Below are positions 1 through 7,821 of a stretch of DNA of 11,761 nt, one piece after another. The stretch covers positions 1 through 11,761 of the forward strand of contig JAPLPA010000363.1 of NCBI GenBank assembly GCA_026400415.1. Reading direction: 5' to 3'. The notes beneath the pieces are model-generated. The model was not told where the DNA came from and made no database searches. It saw only the letters and a program-made list of their open reading frames with translations. Positions within the stretch are counted from its first letter, which is position 1; every line of letters begins with the position of its first letter. Made by a program: the position numbers and the translations under genes. The DNA is from Afipia sp. Lineage in GTDB: Bacteria > Pseudomonadota > Alphaproteobacteria > Rhizobiales > Xanthobacteraceae.

Positions 1-138
1 GAGAGAAAGGATCAAACGAAAAACAATCCAACATCGACGCTTGCTACACCAAAACAAAGCCGCATAAAATAAAACCAGATGAGCACGTACATCCTGTAGT
101 TCATACCGCCATCTGTCTCAATTTATCTGACGACGGAC
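1..138. other. AT-rich stretch left of the kdpB remnant; no gene seen
   Basis: I see no gene here. The kdpB reading frame is open back to a TAG stop at 97-99, but recognisable KdpB sequence only begins near 139 (KFVEFSA). The first 100 bases are richer in A and C than the flanking genes and resemble no part of KdpB that I can recognise. Somewhere between about 97 and 139 lies the breakpoint where the first part of kdpB, with kdpA and kdpF, was lost or replaced. No inverted-repeat end of an insertion sequence is evident. Confidence 0.5.
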
Positions 139-990
139 AAGTTTGTCGAGTTTTCTGCGACAACGCGATTGTCCGGAATCGACATCGGCAATCGGCATCT
201 TCGTAAGGGTGCAATCGATGCAGTGCTGCGTTTTTCGCGCGAAGGCGGCCGTCGCGACCAACCGGAACCGCCAGCCTTCCGCGCCGCCTACGAACGAATT
301 GCGCGGTCCGGCGGCACACCGCTTGGTCTTGCCGAAGGCGGCCGCCTGCTTGGTGTCATTCATCTCAAAGACGTGGTGAAGCCCGATATAAAGGAGCGCT
401 TCGCAGAACCAGAAGCCGGCGTCGACGACTTTATCGCCGAGGCGACACCTGAGGACAAACTTCGATACATCCGCGAAGAACAATCTAAGGGTAGGCTCAT
501 TGCCATGTGTGGAGACGGCACCAACGATGCGCCGGCTCTTGCTCAAGCCGACGTCGGCGTCGCCATGCAGACAGGTACGCAGGCCGCGCGCGAAGCTGGC
601 AATATGGTTGATCTCGATTCCAATCCGACCAAACTGATTGAAGTGGTCGGCATCGGAAAACAACTACTGATGACACGTGGATCATTGACGACGTTTTCCA
701 TAGCAAACGACGTTGCCAAATATTTTGCGATCATCCCTGCGCTATTCCTCGCTACCTATCCCGAACTGAGCGCGATCAACATCATGCAACTTCTATCGGC
801 GGTAATCTTCAACGCACTAATCATCGTTGCGTTGATTCCGCTGGCGCTAAAGGGCGTATCCTATCGCCCGGTCGGTGCTGCGGCGCTGCTTCGGAGAAAC
901 CTCGTCGTTTACGGTCTCGGCGGACTCTTAGTTCCCTTCATCGGAATCAAGATTGTCGATCTCGTCGTTAACGCATTGCATCTAGCTTAA
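139..990 (+). pseudogene. kdpB: kdpB remnant: 3' part of the K+-transporting P-type ATPase, with internal deletions
   Basis: KdpB is the ATP-hydrolysing subunit of the KdpFABC high-affinity potassium pump in the inner membrane. This fragment matches about residues 372-682 of the E. coli protein, starting at KFVEFSATTRLSGIDI. It retains the RKGA nucleotide-binding motif, GDGTNDAPALAQADV, the GTQAAREAGNMVDLDSNPTK region and the last membrane helices (GLGGLLVPFIGIK). The N-terminal helices, the actuator domain and the DKTG phosphorylation site are absent. Two internal losses also show against the family. About 23 residues are missing after KERFA (junction near 405-412), including the TGDN motif. 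About 7 residues (E. coli HSPDSAI) are missing between INIMQL and LSAVIF (near 790-795). The usual TGDGTND reads CGDGTND. A TTG at 169 could start translation, but the product could not pump potassium. It ends 10 bp before kdpC. Confidence 0.9.
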
Positions 991-1000
991 AGGGCATTCC

Positions 1001-1603
1001 ATGATGTCAAACCTTCGCCCCGCTCTCGTACTCCTTAGCCTCTTTGTCGCGCTGACAGGCCTCGCTTATCCCCTTTCAGTTACCGGCATCGCGCAAATTG
1101 CTATGCCACGAACTGCGAATGGCAGCCTTGTCGAAAGAAACGGCAAAGTCATTGGCTCTGAACTGATCGGCCAGAACTTCGCTGACGCGAAATTCTTCCA
1201 TGCAAGACCATCCGCCACCAGCGCAGCGGATCCGGCCGATTCAAACAAGACGATTGATGCGCCCTATAACGCAAGCAACTCCAGCGGCTCGAATCTCGGG
1301 CCGACTGCGCAAAAGCTTGTTGATCGCGTAAAAGGCGATATCGACAGTCTGCGGGCTGATGGTGTTCAAGGCTCAGTGCCCGCGGACGGGGTCACGACAT
1401 CCGCCAGCGGTCTTGACCCGCATATCTCACCTGAAAATGCACTTAGTCAGGTGTCGCGAGTTGCAAAGGCTCGTGGTATGGAAAAGCAAAAAATCCAAAA
1501 ACTAGTATTGGAAAGCATTGAAGGCCGCTCATTGGGTGTTTTCGGGGAGCCTCGCGTGAATGTTCTCGCGCTGAACCTCGCGCTCGAGGCCAAAGAGCCT
1601 TAA
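1001..1603 (+). CDS. kdpC: KdpC, potassium-transporting ATPase C chain
   Basis: KdpC is the single-pass inner-membrane subunit that stabilises the KdpFABC complex and raises its affinity for ATP. The 200-residue protein has the normal length. It has one N-terminal membrane helix (about residues 7-30, LRPALVLLSLFVALTGLAYP), then the family blocks ANGSL, GSELIGQNF, FHARPSA, NASNSSGSNLGPT, SGLDPHISPENAL, ARGM and EPRVNVLALNLAL, and no indel is evident. ATG occurs twice (1001 and 1004). AAGGG at 990-994 lies a suitable distance upstream, so either could be the start. The gene sits between a crippled kdpB and kdpD, so it probably has no partner to work with here. It may be translated but without function, unless a second kdp operon exists elsewhere. 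Confidence 0.93.
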   Translation: MMSNLRPALVLLSLFVALTGLAYPLSVTGIAQIAMPRTANGSLVERNGKVIGSELIGQNFADAKFFHARPSATSAADPADSNKTIDAPYNASNSSGSNLGPTAQKLVDRVKGDIDSLRADGVQGSVPADGVTTSASGLDPHISPENALSQVSRVAKARGMEKQKIQKLVLESIEGRSLGVFGEPRVNVLALNLALEAKEP

Positions 1604-1624
1604 GCTTCACACGACAGGAGCACT

Positions 1625-4306
1625 ATGGCTGCACCAAGCTCAAGGGCATCGCCCGACGCGTTATTGGCCTTCGCCAACAGGGAATCGCGAGGCCGCCTCA
1701 AGATTTTCCTTGGCGCGGCCCCCGGCGTAGGAAAGACCTACGCCATGCTCACGGCTGCACGCAACGCACGAGATGAAGGCCGTGACGTAGTCGCCGGATT
1801 AATTGAGACACATGGCCGTCGCGAAACCGAAGCACTCGTCACGGGTTTCGAAATCCTTTCACGCAAACCGATTGTCTATCGCAATCAGGTACTCAAGGAA
1901 TTCGACCTCGACGCGGCTTTGGCGCGACGGCCGGACTTGTTGCTGGTGGACGAATATGCGCACACAAATGTCCCGGGAAGCCGACACCCGAAACGGTGGC
2001 AAGACATCGAGGAATTGCTCGACAAAGGCATCGACGTCTGGACGACGCTAAACATCCAACATCTTGAAGGTCTGAACGACGTTATTCAAAAAATCACGAA
2101 AGTCAGAGTTCGGGAAACCGTTCCCGACACCGCGTTCGACAAAGCCGACGAACTGATCCTTGTCGATTTCCCGCCTGATGAATTGCTCAAGCGCCTCGCA
2201 GAAGGCAAAATTTACGTCCAGGATACCGCCGTACGCGCCGTCGATAGTTTCTTCAAGCCACAAAATCTTGCTGCTTTAAGGGAACTGGCTCTGCGACGCG
2301 CCGCCGAACGCATCGATGCCGACCTTGTATCGCGCATGCAGGCACAGGCTATCGAAGGCCCATGGGCCGCTGGCGAACGTATTGTCGGCTGCATCGGAGC
2401 GGAGGCTGGTGCTGAAACGATCGTTCGGACCGCAAAACGTCTCGCCGATCTGATGGACGCACCTTGGATCGCCGTGACGGTGGAGCGTCCGGGTCAGCAA
2501 CTTAGCAAAGAAGCGCGTGATTATGTCGACAAAGCACTCCGACTTGCCGAGACGCTCGGCGGCGAAACCATAACGCTGGTCGGGAATGATCTTCCCGCAG
2601 AGATTTTGCGCTATTGCCGATTTGAGAATGTCACTCAGATCGTAGTCGGCCGCGCACGGCCGAGATTTTTCGCTGGATTGTTTCAACCGTCATTGCAGGC
2701 CGAAATCGTACGCCAAGCAGAGGACATCGCAGTTCACATCGTGACCGGCGGGACTATTCCTTTGTCGAAACCCCGAACAATGCCACCGCAGTATAAAAGC
2801 GGATTCGGTCTGATTCCATACGCATGGTCGACCGCAGGCGTTGCTGTCGCCGTCGCAGTCGGTCGCGTCTTAGATTCGATCACGCCACTACCAAATCTGT
2901 CGATGATTTTTCTGGTTGCGGTGTTGCTGCCAGCCGTAACGTTTGGCATATGGCCCGCGATTTATGCGTCGCTTCTATCGTTTCTCGCCTACAATTTCTT
3001 TTTCATTGAGCCGCTCTACAAATTCACCATTGCCGAGCCATATGAATTGCTCGCGCTTGTCATTTTTTTCGCTGTTGCCGTTACCACCTCGGCGCTCGCG
3101 GGCCGCGTAAAGATTCAAGCTAGAAATGCGGCAGATCGGGTCCGTGCAACACGGCGCCTTTTCGAGTTCACGCGACGACTCTCGGGTCTGGCGAGCGTGG
3201 AAGCTATCGCGGAAGGGGCGGTGAGCGAATTTCACCGCAGCATCGGAAGGCCTGCTATTATTCTTTTGGGTCATGAGAATGAACTAAAGGTCGTCGCGGC
3301 TTGGCCGCCGGAAGACGAACTAGATACGGCATCTCTATCCGCTGCACGCTGGGCTTTTGAACATAACGAACCTGCCGGGAATACTACATCGACGTTACCA
3401 CTCGTTTTATGGTTTTTTATTCCCATGACGGCGCAGCAACGAACCCTCGGTGTTGTTGGCGTTTCCTTAGAAAGTCAGCGGGCGCTAGACTCTGAAACAC
3501 GGGTGTTGTTCGACACCTTGGCTGAACAGGCAACCGCAGCAATCGAGCGCGCCATTTTATCGCAGGATATGATCATGGCACAGTCGGCGATCGAAGCGGA
3601 ACGCGTGCGTAACACTGTGCTCGCTTCGATTTCACATGATTTCCGCACGCCTCTCGCTTCCATCCTGGGTTCAGCAACAAGCCTGCTGGAGTACGGCGAT
3701 AAGTTCGACACAAGCGCCCGAACCGGGCTGCTCAGCGACATCAAGCAGGAAGTTGAGCGGCTCGACGGTATGGTCAGAGATCTTCTCGCGATGACACGAA
3801 TTGAGGCAGGCGCGCTCGAACTGCGAAAGGATTGGCTTGATCTGCGTGAGGTCGCCGATCGTGTGGTCAACTCAGCACGCCGACACGGGGCGCGCCAAGA
3901 GTTCGCAGTTGATATGCCGCCGGATCTGCCGCTCGTGAGTGCAGACGCGCTACTTGTCGAGCAAGCTTTAGGTAACGTCATTGGCAATGCGGTCGAACAT
4001 ACGCCATCCGATACTTTGATCGCGGTCAGCGCAACTGTGTCACCATCGTCCGTCTCAATCGCTATTCAAGACAACGGCCCCGGTATTTCGCCGGAGATTT
4101 TACCTCGTGCGTTCGAGAAGTTTGTGAGTGTCAAACGGTCTTCAGAGGAAAGCAGCAACAGGGGTGAAGGGACAGGCCTTGGCCTTGCAATTGCAAAAGG
4201 CATTATGAAAGCGCATGGCGGCGACGTGATGGCCAAAAGCCCAACAAGTTCCGGGCTAGGCACCCGTATCGAATTGGCATTTCCCCGCGAGAAGGCCGCG
4301 CCATGA
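1625..4306 (+). CDS. kdpD: KdpD, turgor/K+-responsive sensor histidine kinase
   Basis: KdpD is the inner-membrane histidine kinase that senses potassium limitation and phosphorylates KdpE. The 893-residue protein is full length for the family. The N-terminal KdpD domain has Walker A GAAPGVGKT (30-38), a Walker B-like LLLVDEYAHTN (105-115) and HPKRWQDIEELL. A universal-stress-protein-like domain covers about 250-375. Four closely packed membrane segments lie at about 398-495. A GAF-like region (about 510-645) leads to the kinase core: phosphoacceptor His671 in SHDFRTPL, N box NVIGNAVEH (784-792), DNGPGI (816-821) and GTGLGLAI (849-856). All catalytic motifs are present. The start is supported by AGGAG at 1616-1620, four bases before the ATG and 21 bp after kdpC. 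The TGA stop overlaps the kdpE ATG (ATGA, 4303-4306). Its regulator is frameshifted, so it lacks its normal local partner. Confidence 0.96.
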   Translation: MAAPSSRASPDALLAFANRESRGRLKIFLGAAPGVGKTYAMLTAARNARDEGRDVVAGLIETHGRRETEALVTGFEILSRKPIVYRNQVLKEFDLDAALARRPDLLLVDEYAHTNVPGSRHPKRWQDIEELLDKGIDVWTTLNIQHLEGLNDVIQKITKVRVRETVPDTAFDKADELILVDFPPDELLKRLAEGKIYVQDTAVRAVDSFFKPQNLAALRELALRRAAERIDADLVSRMQAQAIEGPWAAGERIVGCIGAEAGAETIVRTAKRLADLMDAPWIAVTVERPGQQLSKEARDYVDKALRLAETLGGETITLVGNDLPAEILRYCRFENVTQIVVGRARPRFFAGLFQPSLQAEIVRQAEDIAVHIVTGGTIPLSKPRTMPPQYKSGFGLIPYAWSTAGVAVAVAVGRVLDSITPLPNLSMIFLVAVLLPAVTFGIWPAIYASLLSFLAYNFFFIEPLYKFTIAEPYELLALVIFFAVAVTTSALAGRVKIQARNAADRVRATRRLFEFTRRLSGLASVEAIAEGAVSEFHRSIGRPAIILLGHENELKVVAAWPPEDELDTASLSAARWAFEHNEPAGNTTSTLPLVLWFFIPMTAQQRTLGVVGVSLESQRALDSETRVLFDTLAEQATAAIERAILSQDMIMAQSAIEAERVRNTVLASISHDFRTPLASILGSATSLLEYGDKFDTSARTGLLSDIKQEVERLDGMVRDLLAMTRIEAGALELRKDWLDLREVADRVVNSARRHGARQEFAVDMPPDLPLVSADALLVEQALGNVIGNAVEHTPSDTLIAVSATVSPSSVSIAIQDNGPGISPEILPRAFEKFVSVKRSSEESSNRGEGTGLGLAIAKGIMKAHGGDVMAKSPTSSGLGTRIELAFPREKAAP

Positions 4307-4973
4307 CCGCAAAAACGCGCGTGCTGCGATCCTTAAATTTTTGCGGCCGGCACTTGAGGCCAACAGCTACGAAATTGATGTCGCCGGCACAGTGGCCGAA
4401 GCTACGCGGCGGATTGCAGCAAACGTGCCCGATATTGTGGTGCTGGATCTCGGTCTGCCCGATGGAGACGGAAAGGACGTAATAAGAAACGTACGTGAAT
4501 GGTCTGATGTCCCAATCGTGGTGTTGTCGGCACGCGATCGGGAAATAGAGAAAATCGAAGCGCTAGACCTTGGGGCCGATGATTATGTCAACAAGCCATT
4601 CAGTGTCGGCGAGTTACTGGCACGAATGCGGACCGCGACACGGCATAGAATGAAACGGAACGACGAAAATCCAGTGCTCTCCGTTGCCGATATCGAAATT
4701 GACAGCATCAGGCATCGCATCATGCGCGGTACAGTCGAGATCAAACTTACGCCGAAAGAATTTGAGCTACTTTCCTTCCTCGCGCGGCACGCGGGAAAGG
4801 TGTTGACCCATCGTCAGATTCTCACCGCGGTATGGGGCCCAGCTCACACGATGGACACTCAATATTTGCGGGTCTACGTCGGGCAGCTGCGGCAGAAAAT
4901 TGAGGCGAAACCGGACGATCCACACATCATCATGACCGAGCCCGGTGTCGGCTACCGGATCATTGAACACTGA
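4303..4973 (+). pseudogene. kdpE: kdpE, response regulator, frameshifted by an N-terminal deletion
   Basis: KdpE is the OmpR-type regulator that, once phosphorylated by KdpD, activates kdpFABC. Translation from the ATG at 4303, coupled to the kdpD stop, reads MTAKTRVL and then leaves the frame, ending at a TAA at 4480-4482. The true frame resumes as AILKFLRPALEANSYE from about 4326. The residues normally between VL and AI (in E. coli IVEDEQ, the acidic magnesium pocket) are missing. Family spacing implies a deletion of about 19 nt. Downstream all looks intact: the phosphorylatable Asp in VVLDLGLPDGDG (equivalent to E. coli Asp52), LSAR, the KPF lysine, and a full winged-helix DNA-binding domain ending in GVGYRI. 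A TTG at 4341 could start a 210-residue product without the first strand and acidic pocket, but no ribosome-binding site supports it. A sequencing error is possible, though a 19-nt loss is an unusual one. Confidence 0.88.
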
Positions 4974-5040
4974 CCAACTTCAGGCTCTGTGGGCGCTTTG
5001 TTTTACCCATAATGAGCAGCTCTTTCTCACTCTTTCCTGT

Positions 5041-6663
5041 TCAACTTCGCAAACCAGGCGCCTCGTGGCCTGAGCGGGCCACATACTCCGTGTAGCCGCC
5101 ACCATATTGATGTGTGCCCTCGGGCGTCAATTCCAGTACTCGATTGGAAAGGGCTGCAAGGAAGTGTCGATCGTGGGAGACAAACAGCATCGTCCCTTCA
5201 TATTCCGAAAGAGCCGCAATAAGCATTTCTTTCGTCGCTATATCCAAGTGGTTGGTCGGCTCATCCAGCACGAGGAAGTTTGGAGGATCGTAGAGCATCT
5301 TGGCCATGACAAGCCGCGCCTTCTCGCCACCTGACAGCACCCGGCATTTTTTTTCGACATCGTCTCCTGAAAAACCAAAGCAACCCGCCAGCGAACGGAG
5401 TGAGCCTTGTCCTGCCTGCGGGAACGAGTCTTCAAGCGACTGAAATACCGTTCGCTCACCGTCCAGCAAATCCATCGCGTGCTGCGCAAAGTATCCCATC
5501 TTTACGCTACCGCCGAGTGCGACGGTGCCATTGTCAGGTTCGGTAGATCCCGCAATCAATTTCAGCAACGTGGATTTACCTGCACCGTTGATTCCCATAA
5601 CGCACCAGCGCTCTTTGCGGCGTACCGAGAAATCCAAGCCTTCGTATATACTGCGATTGCCATAACCTTTGTGCACGTTCTTCAAGCTTACCACATCCTC
5701 ACCGGAACGCGGTGCGGGGAGAAAATCGAAGTTCACCATCTGCCGACGCCTTGGAGGTTCGACCCGTTCGATCTTGTCCAGTTTCTTTACCCGGCTTTGA
5801 ACTTGCGCCGCATGCGATGCACGAGCCTTGAATCGCTCGATGAATTTTATTTCCTTGGCTAGCATCGCTTGCTGACGCTCGAACTGCGCTTGCTGCTGCT
5901 TCTCGCTCAACGCTCGCTGCTGTTCATAGAATTCGTAATTTCCAGAATAGGTCGTCAACGAACCGCCGTCGATCTCAACGACCTTATTAATAACGCGGTT
6001 CATAAACTCCCGATCATGCGATGTCATGAGGAGTGCACCCTCGTAACCTTTCAGGAATCCTTCCAACCAAATCAGACTTTCAAGATCCAGATGGTTACTC
6101 GGCTCGTCCAGCAGCATGACATCGGGGCGCATCAGAAGGATGCGCGCAAGCGCCACGCGCATCTTCCACCCGCCGGATAATGCTCCAACGTCGCCGTCCA
6201 TCATCTCCTGACTGAAACTAAGCCCAGCGAGAACCTCACGGGCTTTACCTTCCAGCTCATAACCACCCAGTTCTTCGAAACGAGCCTGCACTTCGCCGTA
6301 ACGTTGGATAATGCTTTCCATCTCGTTTGCTTGGCCCGGATCAGCCATCGCAACTTCGAGCTCTTTCAACTCGGCAGCGACGGAACTTACAGGCCCGGCG
6401 CCGTCCATCACTTCAGAAGCTGCACTTCGTCCCGACATCTCTCCAACATCCTGACTGAAGTAACCAATGGTGACGCCACGATCGACTTGCACCTGACCTT
6501 CGTCAGGCAACTCCTCTGCCGTCATCATCCGGAACAGAGTGGTTTTGCCAGAACCATTCGGGCCGACCAGACCGATCTTTTCGCCGCGCTGAAGTGCAGC
6601 GGAGGCTTCGATGAATAGAAGCTGATGACCGTTTTGCTTGCTGATGTTGTCGAGACGAATCAT
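5041..6663 (-). CDS. ABC-F family ATPase (ribosome-associated, no membrane domain)
   Basis: This is a soluble protein with two tandem ABC ATPase domains and no transmembrane segments, as in the ABC-F family (Uup, YheS, EttA and relatives) that acts at the ribosomal E site during translation. Domain 1 has Walker A GPNGSGKTT (34-42), signature LSGGW (162-166) and LLDEPSNHLD (184-193). Domain 2 has GINGAGKST (357-365), LSGGEKARL (443-451) and VLDEPTNHLD (465-474). Both catalytic glutamates are present. The charged linker at about 245-305 is the region ABC-F proteins use to reach the tRNA. It is rich in Q, E, K and R, which fits a long helical hairpin. At 540 residues it is complete. The linker and N-terminus suggest the YheS/YdiF side of the family rather than EttA, but I cannot assign a subfamily or a resistance role. 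It converges on kdpE with a 67-bp gap. Confidence 0.95.
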   Translation of the reverse strand: MIRLDNISKQNGHQLLFIEASAALQRGEKIGLVGPNGSGKTTLFRMMTAEELPDEGQVQVDRGVTIGYFSQDVGEMSGRSAASEVMDGAGPVSSVAAELKELEVAMADPGQANEMESIIQRYGEVQARFEELGGYELEGKAREVLAGLSFSQEMMDGDVGALSGGWKMRVALARILLMRPDVMLLDEPSNHLDLESLIWLEGFLKGYEGALLMTSHDREFMNRVINKVVEIDGGSLTTYSGNYEFYEQQRALSEKQQQAQFERQQAMLAKEIKFIERFKARASHAAQVQSRVKKLDKIERVEPPRRRQMVNFDFLPAPRSGEDVVSLKNVHKGYGNRSIYEGLDFSVRRKERWCVMGINGAGKSTLLKLIAGSTEPDNGTVALGGSVKMGYFAQHAMDLLDGERTVFQSLEDSFPQAGQGSLRSLAGCFGFSGDDVEKKCRVLSGGEKARLVMAKMLYDPPNFLVLDEPTNHLDIATKEMLIAALSEYEGTMLFVSHDRHFLAALSNRVLELTPEGTHQYGGGYTEYVARSGHEAPGLRS

Positions 6664-6741
6664 GTTTTGCGCTAGCCTGAAAAGAGTTGCGCACGTACTT
6701 ATTGAATTTTAAGAGATTAAGGAAGCTTTTCGACTCGTGAA

Positions 6742-6760
6742 ACAGCCATTTCATGACTGT
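6742..6760 (-). repeat. Short inverted repeat upstream of the ABC-F gene
   Basis: ACAGCCAT and ATGACTGT form an 8-bp inverted repeat around a 3-base TTC centre, with one mismatch on the plus strand. In the minus-strand transcript the mismatch becomes a G-U pair, so the RNA arm pairs fully. It lies about 80 bp upstream of the ABC-F start. It may be part of a leader structure or a protein-binding dyad. There is no U tract, so a terminator is less likely. Confidence 0.3.
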
Positions 6761-6770
6761 CGCTACGTAA

Positions 6771-6797
6771 ATTCCGAGCGGCATTTCTCGCCGGAAT
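6771..6797 (-). terminator. Possible terminator-like hairpin after the nickel/cobalt transporter gene
   Basis: ATTCCG (6771-6776) pairs with CGGAAT (6792-6797). After one bulged A the stem continues as GCG/CGC, giving nine pairs around an eight-base loop. It lies about 30 bp past the stop of the transporter gene on the minus strand. The base of the stem is followed only by a short TTT in the transcript, so it is a weak intrinsic terminator at best, or a 3' end-stabilising hairpin. It would separate the transporter gene from the ABC-F gene. Confidence 0.35.
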
Positions 6798-6826
6798 GGA
6801 GCAACACAAAGCCTTTACGGAAGGAT

Positions 6827-7522
6827 TTAAGAGAGCGTCGTTGAATAGACCGTGCCTAATCCAATCCCGATCGTAACAATTCCGACCGCGCCTTGCAGGC
6901 CGCGATTGGCCCAAGTGAGCCAGCGCGCCGACGCTGCAAGCGGGATTGCAATTACTGACGATAATGCGGCCATGCCAATCATCGACCCGACGCCGAACAG
7001 CAGCACGTAAATTATTCCGTAGACTGGATTGGCGACCTGCGACACCGCGAGCACAAGTAATGCAGCGGAGCCAGCCATGCCGTGCATCAACCCGACGATC
7101 AGCGAACGCCAGCGAAACCCATGGTCATGCATGTGAGCGATACACTCATGCGATTCGGCGTCGTTGGAATGGCTGTGCAGATGAATATGCTGCGATCCGT
7201 CTCTGTGGCGATGTTGATGAAAATGCACCCGATCGCGCCACAACCGCCACAGGACATGAATACCGAGACCGACCAGCATTACTCCGACCGCAGTTTCAAG
7301 CGGGCGGGCAACGTGCTCGGGGATAGCATGGCCGAGCATGACAGCGGCGCCAGCGAAAAAAGATAACGTCAGCGTGTGTCCAAGCCCCCACGTCAAACCG
7401 TGCTTAACGATGTCCGAGATATTGCTTCTACGCGCAGCCAAACTCGATACCGCAGCGATATGGTCAGCCTCCAGCGCGTGCTGCATGCCTAGCAGAAATC
7501 CGATTCCTAGAATTCCAAACAT
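6827..7522 (-). CDS. Nickel/cobalt-type membrane transporter with a histidine-rich loop (NiCoT/NicO/UreH-like)
   Basis: The 231-residue product is a polytopic membrane protein with about six hydrophobic segments (near 1-30, 44-66, 75-94, 139-162, 166-195 and 205-228). The first helix carries HALEADH (15-21), the HX4DH metal-binding signature of nickel/cobalt permeases. GLGHT (46-50) and GLMHGMAGSAAL (144-155) repeat the His-containing helix pattern. A hydrophilic loop between the third and fourth helices (about 100-134) holds 12 histidines in 35 residues, typical of transition-metal handling. Related proteins are often annotated as urease accessory protein UreH or NicO, and either import or export direction is possible. 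No urease or hydrogenase genes lie nearby, so the metal and direction are inferred only from the family. The ATG at 7522 is the first after an in-frame stop at 7553-7555, and it places HX4DH in the first helix as expected. No metal riboswitch was recognised upstream. Confidence 0.85.
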   Translation of the reverse strand: MFGILGIGFLLGMQHALEADHIAAVSSLAARRSNISDIVKHGLTWGLGHTLTLSFFAGAAVMLGHAIPEHVARPLETAVGVMLVGLGIHVLWRLWRDRVHFHQHRHRDGSQHIHLHSHSNDAESHECIAHMHDHGFRWRSLIVGLMHGMAGSAALLVLAVSQVANPVYGIIYVLLFGVGSMIGMAALSSVIAIPLAASARWLTWANRGLQGAVGIVTIGIGLGTVYSTTLS

Positions 7523-7821
7523 TCCCGGCAGGCTTTCTGTAAGCAGTCTAGTTTACTTTGAACCAAAACGTTGCGCTACCTGGCGCAGACGGAGCATTCC
7601 GAGCTGACGCGCGACCTGAAAAGTGCCTGTCCTACTTCCGCCCACAGAATGCGGCCTATTAATGCTTCATCGACCGGGGCCGGCGCAATCCACTAACTTT
7701 TGAATAAGCCAGATCCGCTCGACCCGGCCGTCGAAAGACGAGCAACAATCGCTATTTCCAAGAAAGCGTTAAGACTTGTTTGAGAACATAGACGACCCCA
7801 ACCACCATCTGGCTTCCTGAA
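7523..7821. other. Divergent intergenic region with no confident gene
   Basis: These 299 bases separate the minus-strand transporter gene from the plus-strand CxxC gene and should hold both promoters. I could not pick a convincing -35/-10 pair. On the plus strand a short open stretch from 7562 to a TAA at 7694-7696 reads like protein at first (LRYLAQTEHSELTRDLKS, from a TTG at 7571). It has no ribosome-binding site and I do not recognise it. It may be a decayed gene end. A small GAAA-loop hairpin (CGTC/GACG, 7729-7740) lies further on. Confidence 0.4.

Noticed and set aside
118..663. Minus-strand open frame over the kdpB remnant
   Set aside because: It lies opposite clear KdpB homology and has no family features or ribosome-binding site.
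169..990. A functional short KdpB starting at TTG 169
   Set aside because: It would lack the phosphorylation site, the actuator domain, most membrane helices and the TGDN segment, and no ribosome-binding site precedes the TTG.
4341..4973. A normal KdpE starting at TTG 4341
   Set aside because: The acidic pocket and first strand would be missing. The coupled ATG at 4303 with MTAKTRVL shows where the gene really began.
4974..5040. Intrinsic terminator between the convergent kdpE and ABC-F genes
   Set aside because: Only short stems (TGGG/CCCA with a 12-base loop, GAG/CTC) are possible, so a terminator cannot be supported.
7717..7743. GCTCG/CGAGC dyad with an inner CGTC-GAAA-GACG hairpin as a riboswitch or operator
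   Set aside because: The two pairings compete with each other and the stems are only four to five pairs, which is common by chance in GC-rich DNA.
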